From positions 1 to 64,000 of the forward strand of contig CALYVN010000002.1 in assembly GCA_945494785.1 (NCBI GenBank): DNA of 64,000 bases, read 5' to 3'. The translations under genes and the position numbers were made by a program. Positions 49,158 to 60,489 of the stretch are shown here, piece after piece. Positions within the stretch are counted from its first letter, which is position 1; each line of letters starts with the position of its first letter. The DNA is from an uncultured Alistipes sp. (lineage in GTDB: Bacteria; Bacteroidota; Bacteroidia; Bacteroidales; Rikenellaceae). The notes under the pieces were generated by a model that searched no databases, was not told the origin of the DNA, and was given only the letters and a program-made list of their open reading frames with translations.

Positions 49158-50171
49158 ATGACCGAAATCAGAGATACAAGACATACGGGCAGCGACAGTG
49201 ATTTCGAGAACAGAATCCGTCCGCAGGAGTTGGACAGTTTCTCGGGACAGGACAAAATCGTCGATAATCTGCGCGTATTCATCAAGGCTGCACTCATGCG
49301 TGGCGATTCGCTCGACCACGTGCTGTTGCACGGTCCCCCGGGATTGGGCAAAACCACTTTGGCAAATATCATAGCCAACGAGATGGGGGCGCAACTCAAA
49401 GTAACATCGGGTCCCGTTTTGGATAAACCGGGCGACTTGGCGGGTCTGCTGACCAATATGGCGGCAGGCGACGTGCTGTTCATCGACGAGATTCATCGGT
49501 TGAGTCCCGTTGTGGAGGAGTATCTCTATTCGGCAATGGAGGATTTCAAAATCGATATAGTCCTCGACAAGGGTCCTTCGGCTCGTTCGATTCAGATTGA
49601 GTTGGCTCCGTTTACGCTGATAGGCGCAACCACCCGAAGCGGATTGCTGACTTCGCCTTTGCGGGCGCGTTTCGGCATACAGTGCCATTTGGAGTATTAC
49701 GATACGCCCGTACTTAACCGAATAGTGAAGCGGTCGGCATCGATTCTCGGCATCTCCATCGACGACGATGCCGCAACCGAAGTGGCTTTGCGCTCGCGCG
49801 GTACTCCGCGAATCGCCAATGCGCTTTTGCGTCGGGTGCGCGATTTTGCGATGGTCGGCGGAGAGGGTCATATCGACCTCGCCATTACACGGGTCGCACT
49901 CGAAGCACTCAACATCGATTCGCGCGGTCTCGACCAAATGGACAACAAGATACTTGCCACAATCATCGAGAAATTCAACGGCGGGCCTGTCGGTCTGAAT
50001 ACCATAGCCACGGCCGTCAGCGAAGAGGCAGGTACGATAGAGGAGGTCTATGAGCCGTTCCTGATAAAGGAGGGTTTCTTAAAGCGTACTCCACGCGGAC
50101 GCGAAGCGACAGAACTCGCGTACAAACATCTCGGATTGGCATTTCGGGGAGCGGAGGAGACCTTGTTCTGA
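49158..50171 (+). CDS. ruvB: Holliday junction helicase RuvB
   Basis: [43 protein letters not shown]. Confidence 0.97.
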   Translation: MTEIRDTRHTGSDSDFENRIRPQELDSFSGQDKIVDNLRVFIKAALMRGDSLDHVLLHGPPGLGKTTLANIIANEMGAQLKVTSGPVLDKPGDLAGLLTNMAAGDVLFIDEIHRLSPVVEEYLYSAMEDFKIDIVLDKGPSARSIQIELAPFTLIGATTRSGLLTSPLRARFGIQCHLEYYDTPVLNRIVKRSASILGISIDDDAATEVALRSRGTPRIANALLRRVRDFAMVGGEGHIDLAITRVALEALNIDSRGLDQMDNKILATIIEKFNGGPVGLNTIATAVSEEAGTIEEVYEPFLIKEGFLKRTPRGREATELAYKHLGLAFRGAEETLF

Positions 50172-50178
50172 CACGCGC

Positions 50179-52212
50179 CTATTTGCGTTCGTCTTTGAGT
50201 TTCTGCAATTCGTACATGCGGTCGCGATAACGTGCCGCAGCAAGGAAATCGAGCGATTTCGCAGCCCGTTCCATATCCGCTTTTGCCTTGGTAATCAATG
50301 CGTCTATATTTTCGCTCGCGGCGTAGGTCTTTGCTATGTCGGCTGCCATAGGGTAGTCGATATTCTCATTCGGCAGATTGTAGGCGGCAACACGGTTGTC
50401 GGCACTCTCGGCATTTGACAGCAACAGGCTCTGACCCGTACCGCTGCGTTGTGCCTTGTGCGGCAACATCGCGTGTTCCATATTGTATCGCACCTGCTTT
50501 TCGCGCCGACGATTGCTCTCTTCGATGGCTATGCGCATGGAGTCGGTGCATTTGTCGGCATACATAATCACATTGCCGTTGGAGTGTCTGGCGGCACGTC
50601 CCGCAATCTGGGTAATTGCACGTACATTGCGCAAGATGCCCTCTTTGTCGGCATCGAGAATGGCGACGAGTGCCACTTCGGGCAAATCGATTCCTTCGCG
50701 CAACAGATTTACGCCGATAAGCACATCGAACATTCCTGCACGTAGGTCTTCGAGAATCTGCACCCGTTCGAGCGTGTCGATGTCGGAGTGGATATAGCGG
50801 TTGCGCACACCGACACGGTCCAGATACTTCGACAACTCTTCCGCCATGCGTTTGGTAATGGTCGTAACGATTATTTTGTCGTCGCGTTTGGCGTAAAAGT
50901 CTATCTCTTCGAGCAGATCGTCAATTTGATTATTCGTTACTCGCACCTCCAAAGGCGGGTCTATCAATCCCGTAGGGCGGATGACCTGCTCTATGACGAC
51001 GCTCTCGCTCTTGACGATTTCATAGTCGGCAGGGGTCGCACTGACATAGATTGTCGTTCCGTGCAACTGCTCGAACTCTTCGAATTTGAGCGGACGGTTG
51101 TCTTTGGCGGCAGGCAGCCGGAAACCGTATTCGACCAAATTTTCCTTGCGTGCGCGGTCTCCGCCGTACATCGCCCTAACCTGCGGAATGGTAACGTGGC
51201 TCTCGTCGATGACCATCAGGTAATCCTTCGGGAAATAGTCGAGCAGACAGAACGGGCGGGTGCCTGCCTTGCGTCCGTCGAAATAGCGCGAATAGTTTTC
51301 GATACCCGGGCAGTATCCCAACTCCTTAATCATCTCCAAATCGTACTCCACGCGCTGTTTGAGCCGTTGAGCCTCGGCGGTGCGTCCTTCGCTCTCGAAG
51401 AATGCCACCTGTTTGCCCATATCCAGATAGATTTGACTGACGGCCGTGGCTATGCGCTCTTTGGTCGTAACGAACAGGTTGGCAGGGAATATCGTAATCT
51501 CCTGCAACGTCTCCAACCGGCAACCCGATACCGCATCGATGGAGTGAATGGCCTCTATCTCGTTGTCGAAAAACATTACGCGGTAACACTTGTTGCCTAT
51601 GGCGGACATTATGTCTATGGTATCTCCCGTAACGCGGAATGTTGCGGGTGAGAGTTCTCGTTCGGTGCGGGTGTAGAGAGCCTCGACGAGCCGATACAGA
51701 AAATGCTTGTAACTTACCACGTCGCCGACCTTGATATCGATTGACGTGGCGTGGAAATCGGCGGGATTGCCGATGCCGTAAAGACACGACACGCTCGAAA
51801 CGACTATTATGTCGCGACGTCCCGAGAGCAACTCCGAAGTTGCGCTGAGCCGCATCTTCTCTATCTCGGCATTTATGGCGAGGTCTTTTTCGATGTAGGT
51901 GTCGGTTGCGGGCAGATAGGCTTCGGGTTGGTAGTAGTCGTAATACGATACGAAATACTCTACGGCATTGTCGGGGAAAAAGTTTTTGAACTCGCCGTAC
52001 AGTTGTGCCGCAAGCGTCTTGTTATGGCTTAAAACGAGTGTCGGACGATTGAGTTCGGCAATTACGTTGGCAACCGTGAAGGTCTTGCCGGAACCGGTAA
52101 CTCCCAAGAGGGTGTTGTGTTCCGAGCCGCTGCGAATCGAGCGCACCAATCCGGATATCGCTTCCGGTTGGTCGCCCGTAGGGCTGTAATCCGATACCAA
52201 TTTGAAATCCAT
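50179..52212 (-). CDS. uvrB: excinuclease ABC subunit UvrB
   Basis: MDFKLVSDYSPTGDQPEAISGLV...GVTGSGKTFTVANVI; canonical start at 52212 (ORF track extends to 52764). Confidence 0.97.
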   Translation of the reverse strand: MDFKLVSDYSPTGDQPEAISGLVRSIRSGSEHNTLLGVTGSGKTFTVANVIAELNRPTLVLSHNKTLAAQLYGEFKNFFPDNAVEYFVSYYDYYQPEAYLPATDTYIEKDLAINAEIEKMRLSATSELLSGRRDIIVVSSVSCLYGIGNPADFHATSIDIKVGDVVSYKHFLYRLVEALYTRTERELSPATFRVTGDTIDIMSAIGNKCYRVMFFDNEIEAIHSIDAVSGCRLETLQEITIFPANLFVTTKERIATAVSQIYLDMGKQVAFFESEGRTAEAQRLKQRVEYDLEMIKELGYCPGIENYSRYFDGRKAGTRPFCLLDYFPKDYLMVIDESHVTIPQVRAMYGGDRARKENLVEYGFRLPAAKDNRPLKFEEFEQLHGTTIYVSATPADYEIVKSESVVIEQVIRPTGLIDPPLEVRVTNNQIDDLLEEIDFYAKRDDKIIVTTITKRMAEELSKYLDRVGVRNRYIHSDIDTLERVQILEDLRAGMFDVLIGVNLLREGIDLPEVALVAILDADKEGILRNVRAITQIAGRAARHSNGNVIMYADKCTDSMRIAIEESNRRREKQVRYNMEHAMLPHKAQRSGTGQSLLLSNAESADNRVAAYNLPNENIDYPMAADIAKTYAASENIDALITKAKADMERAAKSLDFLAAARYRDRMYELQKLKDERK

Positions 52213-52332
52213 ACCGCAAAGGTACACCAAAATAGCGATGCAAGCAAATTGTATGAGTGCAAACGTCCCGCACAAAATAAGCACCCCTCCGAATTTGTTT
52301 ATGCCACGCGGTTTTTTTATCTTTGCCGTCGA

Positions 52333-54315
52333 ATGATTGACCGCGAAACAATAGACAGAATTTACGCCGCAGCCGACATCGTGGATGTTATCGGCGATTA
52401 TGTTACGCTCAAACGCAAGGGCGCAAACTATCAGGCGTGCTGTCCTTTCCATAACGAGAAGACGCCTTCGTTCGTGGTCTCTCCGTCGAAAGGGGTGTTC
52501 AAGTGTTTCGGTTGTGGCAAGGGCGGTAATGCCGTAACGTTTGTTATGGAGCACGAGAACGTTACATATCCCGAAGCGTTGAAGATAGTCGCCAAGAAAT
52601 ACGGTATCGAGGTGCGCGAAAAAGAACTCACGGAGGAGGATATTCGTCGCAACGACAATCGCGAGAGCATGTTTACGCTCAATTCGTGGGCTGCGGACTA
52701 TTTCATCGACTACCTGCATCGCAGCGACGAGGGCATGAGTGTCGGAATGACCTATTTCCGCCAACAGCGCGGTTTTACCGATGCGACGATTAAAAAATTC
52801 GGTCTGGGCTTCTGTCCGTCGAAGGGCGACAAGATGTCGCAGGATGCACTCTCGTCAGGCTACAAAGAGGAGTTTTTGCTCTCGACGGGTCTGTCCATAA
52901 AGCGCGAGAGCGACGGTCGCATCTACGACCGATTCCGCGAGAGGGTAATGTTCCCCGTACACAACATTTCGGGGCGCATAGTGGCATTTGGCGGTCGTAC
53001 TCTGCGCACCGACAAGAGTGTCGCCAAATACCAAAATTCGCCCGAGAGCGAGATTTACAGCAAGAAAAACGAACTGTACGGCCTCTATTTCGCCAAGAAA
53101 GCCATCCAGCAAAAGGATTTCGCGATAATGGTCGAGGGTTATACCGATGTGATTTCGATGCATCAGGCGGGTGTCGAAAATGTTGTGGCATCGTCGGGAA
53201 CGTCGCTGACGACCGAACAAATCCGACTGCTCGGCCGTTTTACGCGCAACATAACGGTTATCTATGATGGCGACTCGGCAGGTATTCACGCTTCGCTGCG
53301 CGGTATCGATATGATATTGCGCGAAGGTATGAATGTCCGTGTGGTGCTGCTGCCCGAGCCGGAAGACCCCGATTCGTTTGCCCGTACACACTCGGCGGAC
53401 GAGGTGCATGCCTACATCGCCCAAAACGAGGAGAATTTCATCACCTTCAAGGCGAAACTTCTGTTGCGCGATGCGGCAGACGACCCTATCAAAAGGTCGG
53501 CTGTCATTACCGACATCGTGCAGTCGATAGCGCAGATTCCGGACAACATACAGCGGTCGCTGTTCGTGCGCGAGTGCGCCAGAATCATGGATATCGAAGC
53601 CTCGTTGCTGGTCGGCGAAGTGGCACGCAAACGCCTGTCGTCGCTCGGCGATGCGGAGGCAGACGAATTTTTGCGTCGTCAGCAGCGTCTGCGTCGTGCG
53701 GAGGAGCGCGAAACGACGGCGGCCAATGCGGATGCCGAAGATAAAATCGGCGCAACGTCCGTCGGCAGCAGTACCGATGCGTTGGAGCGCGAAATCATCC
53801 AATACCTGCTGCGTTACGGCGAGCATAATTTCGATTTCAAGGAGGGCAACAACTATATTCACGTGAACGTGGCGGAGGAGATAATCACCGAACTCAACGA
53901 GGACGATACGCAGTTGTCGAATCCGGTCTATAACGAGATTCTGTCGTTGTACCGCAAGGCATTTGCCGAAGGGCGCAAGGTGGAGATGCACGAACTCATC
54001 AACAATCCGAATCCCGAAGTGTGCAATGCGGCGATAGATATAATCACCGCAGAGGAGAACTATACCGAGAGCGAGATATGGAGTCTGAAAGAGGTGCATA
54101 CGACCTCCGAATCGGAGATGCTCAAAGCGGGTGTGCCGAAGGCGTTGTTGCTCTTCAAGTCGAAATCGGTGGCGCGAATGATTGCGGAGTTGCAGACGAA
54201 GTTGGCCAACGAGGAGTTGGACGATGACCGAATGCTGCAAATCGCCGATAAACTTGCTCAACTCAACCGCGTCAAGGTGATGCTGGCGAAAAAAATTAAG
54301 AGATTGTTGCTTTAA
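52333..54315 (+). CDS. dnaG: DNA primase
   Basis: [57 protein letters not shown]; start trimmed to 52333. Confidence 0.97.
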   Translation: MIDRETIDRIYAAADIVDVIGDYVTLKRKGANYQACCPFHNEKTPSFVVSPSKGVFKCFGCGKGGNAVTFVMEHENVTYPEALKIVAKKYGIEVREKELTEEDIRRNDNRESMFTLNSWAADYFIDYLHRSDEGMSVGMTYFRQQRGFTDATIKKFGLGFCPSKGDKMSQDALSSGYKEEFLLSTGLSIKRESDGRIYDRFRERVMFPVHNISGRIVAFGGRTLRTDKSVAKYQNSPESEIYSKKNELYGLYFAKKAIQQKDFAIMVEGYTDVISMHQAGVENVVASSGTSLTTEQIRLLGRFTRNITVIYDGDSAGIHASLRGIDMILREGMNVRVVLLPEPEDPDSFARTHSADEVHAYIAQNEENFITFKAKLLLRDAADDPIKRSAVITDIVQSIAQIPDNIQRSLFVRECARIMDIEASLLVGEVARKRLSSLGDAEADEFLRRQQRLRRAEERETTAANADAEDKIGATSVGSSTDALEREIIQYLLRYGEHNFDFKEGNNYIHVNVAEEIITELNEDDTQLSNPVYNEILSLYRKAFAEGRKVEMHELINNPNPEVCNAAIDIITAEENYTESEIWSLKEVHTTSESEMLKAGVPKALLLFKSKSVARMIAELQTKLANEELDDDRMLQIADKLAQLNRVKVMLAKKIKRLLL

Positions 54316-54364
54316 TGATTATATTTGCAACCCGTTCGTATGCGGCGGTGGTTGTCGGGAGAAA

Positions 54365-54826
54365 ATGGCAGATTACAAGAGCATAAATGTTCGCAACAAA
54401 CGTGCGACGTTCGACTACGAGATACTCGAAGAGTATGTCGCAGGTGTCGTTTTGGTCGGTACCGAAATCAAATCCGTCCGTATGGGCAAGGTGTCGATGG
54501 TCGATAGTTACTGCTATTTCGACAAGGGCGAATTGTGGATTCGCGGGGTAAATATCGCCGAATATGCGTGGGGAACGTGCAACAACCACATCCCCAAGCG
54601 CGACCGCAAACTGCTTCTTACAAAGCGCGAGATTGGCAAACTGACCCGTGCGATGCAGGATAAGGGTTTGACTATCGTCGGCCTGCGACTGTTTTTGAAC
54701 GAGCGGGGTTTGGCAAAAATCGCAATCGGTCTGGCTCGCGGCCGCAAGAGATACGACAAACGGGAATATCTGAAGGAGAACGACGCGCGACGAGAGATGG
54801 ACAAGGCTCTCAAACATTTTAAGTAA
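54365..54826 (+). CDS. smpB: SsrA-binding protein SmpB
   Basis: [42 protein letters not shown]. Confidence 0.95.
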   Translation: MADYKSINVRNKRATFDYEILEEYVAGVVLVGTEIKSVRMGKVSMVDSYCYFDKGELWIRGVNIAEYAWGTCNNHIPKRDRKLLLTKREIGKLTRAMQDKGLTIVGLRLFLNERGLAKIAIGLARGRKRYDKREYLKENDARREMDKALKHFK

Positions 54827-54832
54827 TTTATT

Positions 54833-55540
54833 ATGGCACTGATACTTTGTATAGAGACGGGTACCGACATCTGTTCGGTCGGTATTGCAAAGGATGGCGA
54901 ATTGGTTTCGTTGCGCGAGAGCGACGAGGGTCGCGACCATGCCAAAAAGGTCGGTGTGTTCGTCGATGAACTCCTGCACGAAACAGGGGTTGCACCCGAT
55001 GATTTGGATGCGGTGGCAGTAGGCAAAGGCCCGGGTTCTTATACGGGCTTGCGCATAGGCGTATCGTTTGCCAAAGGACTGTGTTACGGTATCGGCAAGC
55101 CGCTGATAGCCGTTGATTCGCTTGCTGCGCTTGCTGCGGTGGCATGCGAGGATTATGAAGCGGGCATTATCGATGTGGAGCATTGGGACGAAGCACTGCT
55201 TTGCCCTATGGTCGATGCACGGCGCATGGAGGTCTATGCGCAGGTCTTCGATACAGCGGGTGCGGCACGCAGCGAAGTGTCGGCAGAGGTGGTTACTTCC
55301 GAGTCGTTTGCCGAATATCGCCGCGCATGCAGCGAGTTCGTCATCTTCGGCAGCGGAGCGGCCAAATGCGCCGATGTGTTGCAGGATGCAACGGCGGTGT
55401 CGGTTTTGCCGTCGGTGCGCGGTATGGTGTCGTTGGCAGAAAGGGCATTCGTTGCGGGAGAATTTGCCGACGTTGCCTATTTCGAGCCGTTCTACCTCAA
55501 AGACTTTGTCGTTACGACATCCAAGAAAAAATTTTTCTAA
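54833..55540 (+). CDS. tsaB: tRNA t6A biosynthesis protein TsaB
   Basis: LILCIETGTDICSVGIAKDGELV...VGKGPGSYTGLRIGVSFAKGL. Confidence 0.94.
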   Translation: MALILCIETGTDICSVGIAKDGELVSLRESDEGRDHAKKVGVFVDELLHETGVAPDDLDAVAVGKGPGSYTGLRIGVSFAKGLCYGIGKPLIAVDSLAALAAVACEDYEAGIIDVEHWDEALLCPMVDARRMEVYAQVFDTAGAARSEVSAEVVTSESFAEYRRACSEFVIFGSGAAKCADVLQDATAVSVLPSVRGMVSLAERAFVAGEFADVAYFEPFYLKDFVVTTSKKKFF

Positions 55541-55549
55541 TCCGATTGT

Positions 55550-56113
55550 TTATGCCGTGTGATGGTTGCGCAACTCTTTGCGCAACTCCTGCTCTCTGCC
55601 GTCCATACAGCGGTCGGCAAGGGCATGAAAGCGTTTGGAGTGGTTGTGGTGTACTGTGTGGCACAACTCGTGGATTACGACATAATTCTGCAAATGTTCC
55701 GGCAGTGTCATCAGAAACAGCGACAGCGATATGTTGTTCTCACTCGTGCAACAACCCCACTTGGAGCGTGCCGCCCGAATCGTAACTCGCCCGTAGCGGA
55801 ATCCGAATTTGCGTGCGAAAAATTCGACTTTGGCAGGCAATACGCGCTTTGCCTCGCGGCGCAGAGCCTCGATTTCGTCGGGTGTGCAGATATGGCGGTC
55901 GGTAGCGGCTGTCTCTATCCGACGGCGGGTTGCGGCAATCCAATCGGCTTTGCTCTCGGCAAAGACCAATGCCCGCGAGACGGATATGCCTGCGGGAAAA
56001 CTCAAACGAACTGCTCCGTTGGGCTTTATGGTAAGCGAAATGCGACGGCAGCGTGCATTTTGCGACAGCGTTATCGCTCCGAGCGTCGGATGGTCGATTT
56101 GCTTTACTGCCAT
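55550..56113 (-). CDS. M48/YgjP-like metallopeptidase
   Basis: VVIHELCHTVHHNHSKRFHALADRCMDG HExxH motif. Confidence 0.88.
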   Translation of the reverse strand: MAVKQIDHPTLGAITLSQNARCRRISLTIKPNGAVRLSFPAGISVSRALVFAESKADWIAATRRRIETAATDRHICTPDEIEALRREAKRVLPAKVEFFARKFGFRYGRVTIRAARSKWGCCTSENNISLSLFLMTLPEHLQNYVVIHELCHTVHHNHSKRFHALADRCMDGREQELRKELRNHHTA

Positions 56114-56158
56114 GAGGTTGTGCCGATTGTTGCTGTTGATGAATTGCCCGAACGACGG

Positions 56159-56893
56159 CTATTCGCCTATTCGCTGTCGGACGACCTCGAACAGCATCAC
56201 TGCTGCAGCTGCCGAAACGTTGAGCGACTCGATTGCGCCGATAAGCGGAATGGCGAGTTGTTCATCGCACAATTTCAGGGTCTCTTTCGAGATGCCCTTC
56301 TCTTCCGACCCCATGATGATTACGGTCGGTTGACGGAAATCGGCGTCGTATATCAGTTTGCGGCTGTGTTCGGTCGCGGCGACTACCCGAAAGCCCTCTG
56401 CCTGCAAGGTCTTTATCGTGTTGCGTATCGAGCCGACGCGACAAACGGGTATGCGGTTTAACGCTCCTGCCGATGCTTTCATCGCTTCGGCATTGACGGG
56501 TGCCGAATTTTTCAGCGAGGTGATTATGCCGTGCGCTCCCGCACACTCTGCCGAGCGTGCTATGCCTCCGAAGTTGCGGATGTCGGTAATGCCGTCGAAC
56601 AACACTATGAGCGGTGTTTCGTCATCGGGTACACGCTCCAAAATATCCTGCAATTCGACATACTCTATGGCCGCCATTTGCGCCACAACTCCCTGATGAT
56701 TGCCCTTTGTCAGGCGGTTGAGTTTTTCGACGGGTACCTCCTGTACGCGTAGACGGTGGCGCAGACACAAATCGCGCAAATCGTTCATAAGTTGTCCGTC
56801 GGCACCTTTGCGCATATAGATTTTTTCAATCTGTTTGCCCGACTCCACAGCCTCTGCCACGGGACGAATGCCGAATACCAAATTGCACTCCAT
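56159..56893 (-). CDS. rlmB: 23S rRNA (guanosine-2'-O-)-methyltransferase RlmB (SPOUT/TrmH)
   Basis: VFGIRPVAEAVESGKQIEKIYM; DGITDIRNFGGIARSAECAG; MGSEEKGISKETLKLCDEQLAIPL. Confidence 0.93.
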   Translation of the reverse strand: MECNLVFGIRPVAEAVESGKQIEKIYMRKGADGQLMNDLRDLCLRHRLRVQEVPVEKLNRLTKGNHQGVVAQMAAIEYVELQDILERVPDDETPLIVLFDGITDIRNFGGIARSAECAGAHGIITSLKNSAPVNAEAMKASAGALNRIPVCRVGSIRNTIKTLQAEGFRVVAATEHSRKLIYDADFRQPTVIIMGSEEKGISKETLKLCDEQLAIPLIGAIESLNVSAAAAVMLFEVVRQRIGE

Positions 56894-56997
56894 AAAGACA
56901 TCTGTTTTCGTTCGGCAACAAAAATACGGAAATATATTTGAATTTTTGGCGGTAACATCATAATTTTGTGAGCGGTTTGAATCAGTTTGTGGAGATT

Positions 56998-57804
56998 ATG
57001 AAACTATTGCGTACAATCACATCGATTTTTGTCGTCGCCGTTTTGGCCGCTTGCAGCGATAAGGCTGCCGACAAGTGGCAGTGTAAGGTGCAATCGGTCT
57101 ATATCATCGGCGCGTCGATTGCCTATCCCGAAAATACATGGTTCGAAATGGGTTGCGAGCAACTCGGACTGACGCCAATCAACCGTGCCGTCTCCGGTAC
57201 GCGCCCGACCGAGAGTGCCGTACAAATGTCTCGCGGCGAGGAGTATTCGTTCGAGGAGTTGGACTCGTTCGGCGTATTTGCCATAATGCACTGCCACGAG
57301 ATGGAGGTGTGCGACGAGAGCAAGTTGCTCGCCGATTACAACGATTACGAGGTGCAGGTGGATATGGACTATTCGCAGGCGTTCGACTACATCATTCGCC
57401 GATATATCGACGATTGCCGTGCGCTCGAATACAACCCTGCCTCGCAATGGTACGGCATCAATGGCGGCAAACCCGTCAAAATCATTCTGTGTACCCATTG
57501 GCACGATGCAAGGGTCGTATATAATGCCTCCGTCCGTCGTCTGGTCGAACGTTGGCGGGAGTATGCCACGCTTTGCCCGTTCGATACCGAAATAGGCTTT
57601 ACCAAAGATGTCCCCGACCAAAACGGCCAGCAGGTCTCGTTGCAGTTTGCCTGCAACGGCATCAACGATACGGAGGAGTTGTACGGCGTGGTTTACGGCT
57701 GGCATCCGACACGCGGCCGCGATGCCGAGATACAGCAGCGCATGGCGCGGATATTCGCCAAAGCGTTGCAAAGATGTCTCGACGAGGAGAACGATGCGCA
57801 ATAA
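56998..57804 (+). CDS. SGNH-hydrolase-like (DUF5040-like) lipoprotein
   Basis: Lipobox VVAVLAACSDK; YIIGASIAYPENTWFEMGCEQLG; GVVYGWHPTRGRDAEIQQRMA. Confidence 0.68.
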   Translation: MKLLRTITSIFVVAVLAACSDKAADKWQCKVQSVYIIGASIAYPENTWFEMGCEQLGLTPINRAVSGTRPTESAVQMSRGEEYSFEELDSFGVFAIMHCHEMEVCDESKLLADYNDYEVQVDMDYSQAFDYIIRRYIDDCRALEYNPASQWYGINGGKPVKIILCTHWHDARVVYNASVRRLVERWREYATLCPFDTEIGFTKDVPDQNGQQVSLQFACNGINDTEELYGVVYGWHPTRGRDAEIQQRMARIFAKALQRCLDEENDAQ

Positions 57805-57822
57805 TCATTTTTCCGCACCTTA

Positions 57823-57852
57823 AAGGGGTTGTGCCGATTGACACAACCCCTT
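57823..57852. terminator. bidirectional intrinsic terminator
   Basis: AAGGGGTTGTG-ccgattga-CACAACCCCTT-GTTTTT. Confidence 0.85.
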
Positions 57853-57873
57853 GTTTTTCGTCTGCCTCGCGTT

Positions 57874-59802
57874 TTACGACTGCACTATGTCGAGTTCGTA
57901 ATTAGCCTTCTCCCACTCGTGCATCAGATGGTCGTAACGCCGTTTCAAATCGTCGTATCGACGGTATGACTCGGCGTCGTACGACGTTGCAACCGCAAAT
58001 TGCTCGTCGAAGGCGGCAATCTGCTTCTCGATATCGCCCAATTCCGACTCGATACCCTCTATCGTTTTGCGAATTTTGCGCAGCACCTTCTCCTGCTCCT
58101 TTTTCTGCTCGTATGAGAGTTTGCCGGCAGTCGGCTCGGATTTCGTCGCAACGGTTTCGGGCGCGGCTTTGCGCTCGACCTCGTGCAGATTCTCCAACTT
58201 GCGCTTTTCGAGGAAATAGTATATGCCGCCCAAATACTCGTGTACTCCTCCGTCGCGAAATTCGTACACCTTATCGACGATGCCGTCCAAAAATTCGCGG
58301 TCGTGCGAAACGACGATAACGGTGCCGTCGAACTTTTGAATCGCCGCTTTGAGTATATCCTTCGAGCGCATATCCATGTGGTTGGTCGGCTCGTCCAATA
58401 CGAGCAGATTGTGCGGTTCGAGCATCATGCGTGCCATCGCAAGACGCGAACGTTCGCCACCCGAAAGTACCTTTACCTTCTTGTCTATATCCTCGCCGCG
58501 GAACAGAAATGCACCCAATATGTCGCGCAGCCTCGTGCGGATGTCGCCTACCGCAACACGGTCGAGAGTGTCATAGACGGTAAATTCGCCGTTCATCAAA
58601 TCGTCCTGATTCTGCGCATAGTAGCCTATATTGACATTCGCGCCGATTTTTATCTCGCCCTCGCTCGGCTCGATTTCGCCGATAAGCATCCTTGCGAATG
58701 TGGTTTTGCCCTCGCCGTTCCGACCTACCAGAGCGATTTTGTCGCCTTTGTGTATGGTAAATTCCGCCCCCGAGAATACGCGGTGCGCACCGAAGGCCTT
58801 TCCTGCACCTTTGATGTCGGCAACAATCTGACCCGAACGCGGTGCGGGAGGAAATTTGATGTTGAGGGTCGCCAAATCTTCCTCCTCGACATCGATTCTC
58901 TCCAATTTGTCGAGTTGCTTTATGCGCGACTGCACCTGATTCGATTTGGTGGGTTTGTAGCGGAATCGCTCGATGAACTCCTCGCTCTTTTCGATAAGAC
59001 GCTGCTGATTCTGATAGGCGGCCAACTGCTGTGCGCGTCGTTCGGCACGCAGCGTAACGAATTGCGAATATGGTACTTTGTAATCGTATATTTTGCCCAA
59101 CGACAGTTCGATGGTGCGCGTGGTTACGTTGTCCAAAAAGGCACGGTCGTGCGAGATGAGCAACACTGCGCCGTTGTAGTTGCGCAGATAATCCTCCAAC
59201 CACTGTATCGACTCGATGTCCAAATGGTTTGTCGGCTCGTCCAACAGAAAAATCGACGGACGGCGAAGCAGCAGTTTCGCTAATTCGATACGCATGCGCC
59301 AACCGCCCGAAAATTGGCTCGTCGGCTTGTCGAAATCGTCGCGCCGGAAGCCCAAACCGAGCAGCGTCTTCTCTATGTCGGCATCGCGTGTGTCGCCACC
59401 GAGTATGTGATAACGGTCGTTCTCGTCGTTGAGACGGTGCAGCAACTGCTCGTATTCCGCCGATTCGTAGTCGGTACGCTCGGCAATCTCTTTGGTCAGC
59501 CGCTCAATCTCCGCCTCGATGCCCAACACCTCCTCGAAGGCCTTTTCGGTCTCGTCCAACAACGTGGTGGTGTCGGCAACGCGCATCTGTTGGGGCAGGT
59601 AGCCGATTGTGCATTCGCCATTGCGCGTAACTGCGCCCGAAGTGGGTTGCTGTTCGCCTACAATCAGTTTCAGAATGGTCGATTTGCCCGCTCCGTTGCG
59701 ACCCACCAGACCGATGCGGTCTTTCGGGTTGATTAGGAAGGAGATGTTGTCGAACAGCGTCCAGCCGCCGAAACTGACGCTCAGATTGTCAATCGAAATC
59801 AT
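57874..59802 (-). CDS. ABC-F family ATP-binding cassette protein
   Basis: Two ABC cassettes: GLVGRNGAGKSTILKLI, LVGRNGEGKTTFARML, FSGGWRMRIELAKLLL, LSGGERSRLAMARMML. Confidence 0.95.
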   Translation of the reverse strand: MISIDNLSVSFGGWTLFDNISFLINPKDRIGLVGRNGAGKSTILKLIVGEQQPTSGAVTRNGECTIGYLPQQMRVADTTTLLDETEKAFEEVLGIEAEIERLTKEIAERTDYESAEYEQLLHRLNDENDRYHILGGDTRDADIEKTLLGLGFRRDDFDKPTSQFSGGWRMRIELAKLLLRRPSIFLLDEPTNHLDIESIQWLEDYLRNYNGAVLLISHDRAFLDNVTTRTIELSLGKIYDYKVPYSQFVTLRAERRAQQLAAYQNQQRLIEKSEEFIERFRYKPTKSNQVQSRIKQLDKLERIDVEEEDLATLNIKFPPAPRSGQIVADIKGAGKAFGAHRVFSGAEFTIHKGDKIALVGRNGEGKTTFARMLIGEIEPSEGEIKIGANVNIGYYAQNQDDLMNGEFTVYDTLDRVAVGDIRTRLRDILGAFLFRGEDIDKKVKVLSGGERSRLAMARMMLEPHNLLVLDEPTNHMDMRSKDILKAAIQKFDGTVIVVSHDREFLDGIVDKVYEFRDGGVHEYLGGIYYFLEKRKLENLHEVERKAAPETVATKSEPTAGKLSYEQKKEQEKVLRKIRKTIEGIESELGDIEKQIAAFDEQFAVATSYDAESYRRYDDLKRRYDHLMHEWEKANYELDIVQS

Positions 59803-60449
59803 CGGGCTTCAACCATTTTTACTATCTCCGCTTCGGGGTCTGCCGCTCCGAATATAGCCGAGCCTGCAACCAACACATCGGCACCCGCACCGAATACTTC
59901 GGCGGCATTGGCGGTCGAAATGCCGCCATCGACCTCGATAAGGCACTGCGCACCGCAATCGTCGGCAGCCTTGCGAATGGCCGCTATGCGCTCCAACGAG
60001 CCGTCGATGAACGATTGCCCGCCAAACCCCGGTTCGACACTCATTACAAGTACCAAATCGACCTTCGGCAACCACTCGTTCAGTGCGCTCACGTCGGTTT
60101 TCGGTTTGATGCTGATGCCGACTTTCGCTCCTGCCGAACGAATCGCATCGATGCACGCGCCTGCGTCGTCTGCCGCTTCGAGGTGAAAGGTAACGTAGTC
60201 GGCTCCCGCTTCGACGAAACGTTTGACGTAGCGTATCGGGTCGGCAATCATCAGATGCACGTCCAAAACTTTGCTCGTGGCCTTGCGCACGGGTTTGATG
60301 ACGGGAAAACCGAACGAGATGTTCGGTACGAACACTCCGTCCATGACATCGCAGTGAATCCACGCCGCTTGCGAGCGGTCGAGCATGGTGATGTCGCGTT
60401 CGAGATTGCCGAAATCGGCAGATAGTATGGAAGGCGATATGATTCTCAT
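59799..60449 (-). CDS. rpe: ribulose-phosphate 3-epimerase
   Basis: ISPSILSADFGNLERDI...HCDVMDGVFVPNISFG; EVDGGISTANA. Confidence 0.96.
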   Translation of the reverse strand: MRIISPSILSADFGNLERDITMLDRSQAAWIHCDVMDGVFVPNISFGFPVIKPVRKATSKVLDVHLMIADPIRYVKRFVEAGADYVTFHLEAADDAGACIDAIRSAGAKVGISIKPKTDVSALNEWLPKVDLVLVMSVEPGFGGQSFIDGSLERIAAIRKAADDCGAQCLIEVDGGISTANAAEVFGAGADVLVAGSAIFGAADPEAEIVKMVEAR

Positions 60450-60489
60450 GGTGCAGTTATCTTTTTTGCAAAGGTATGAAAAATAGATT

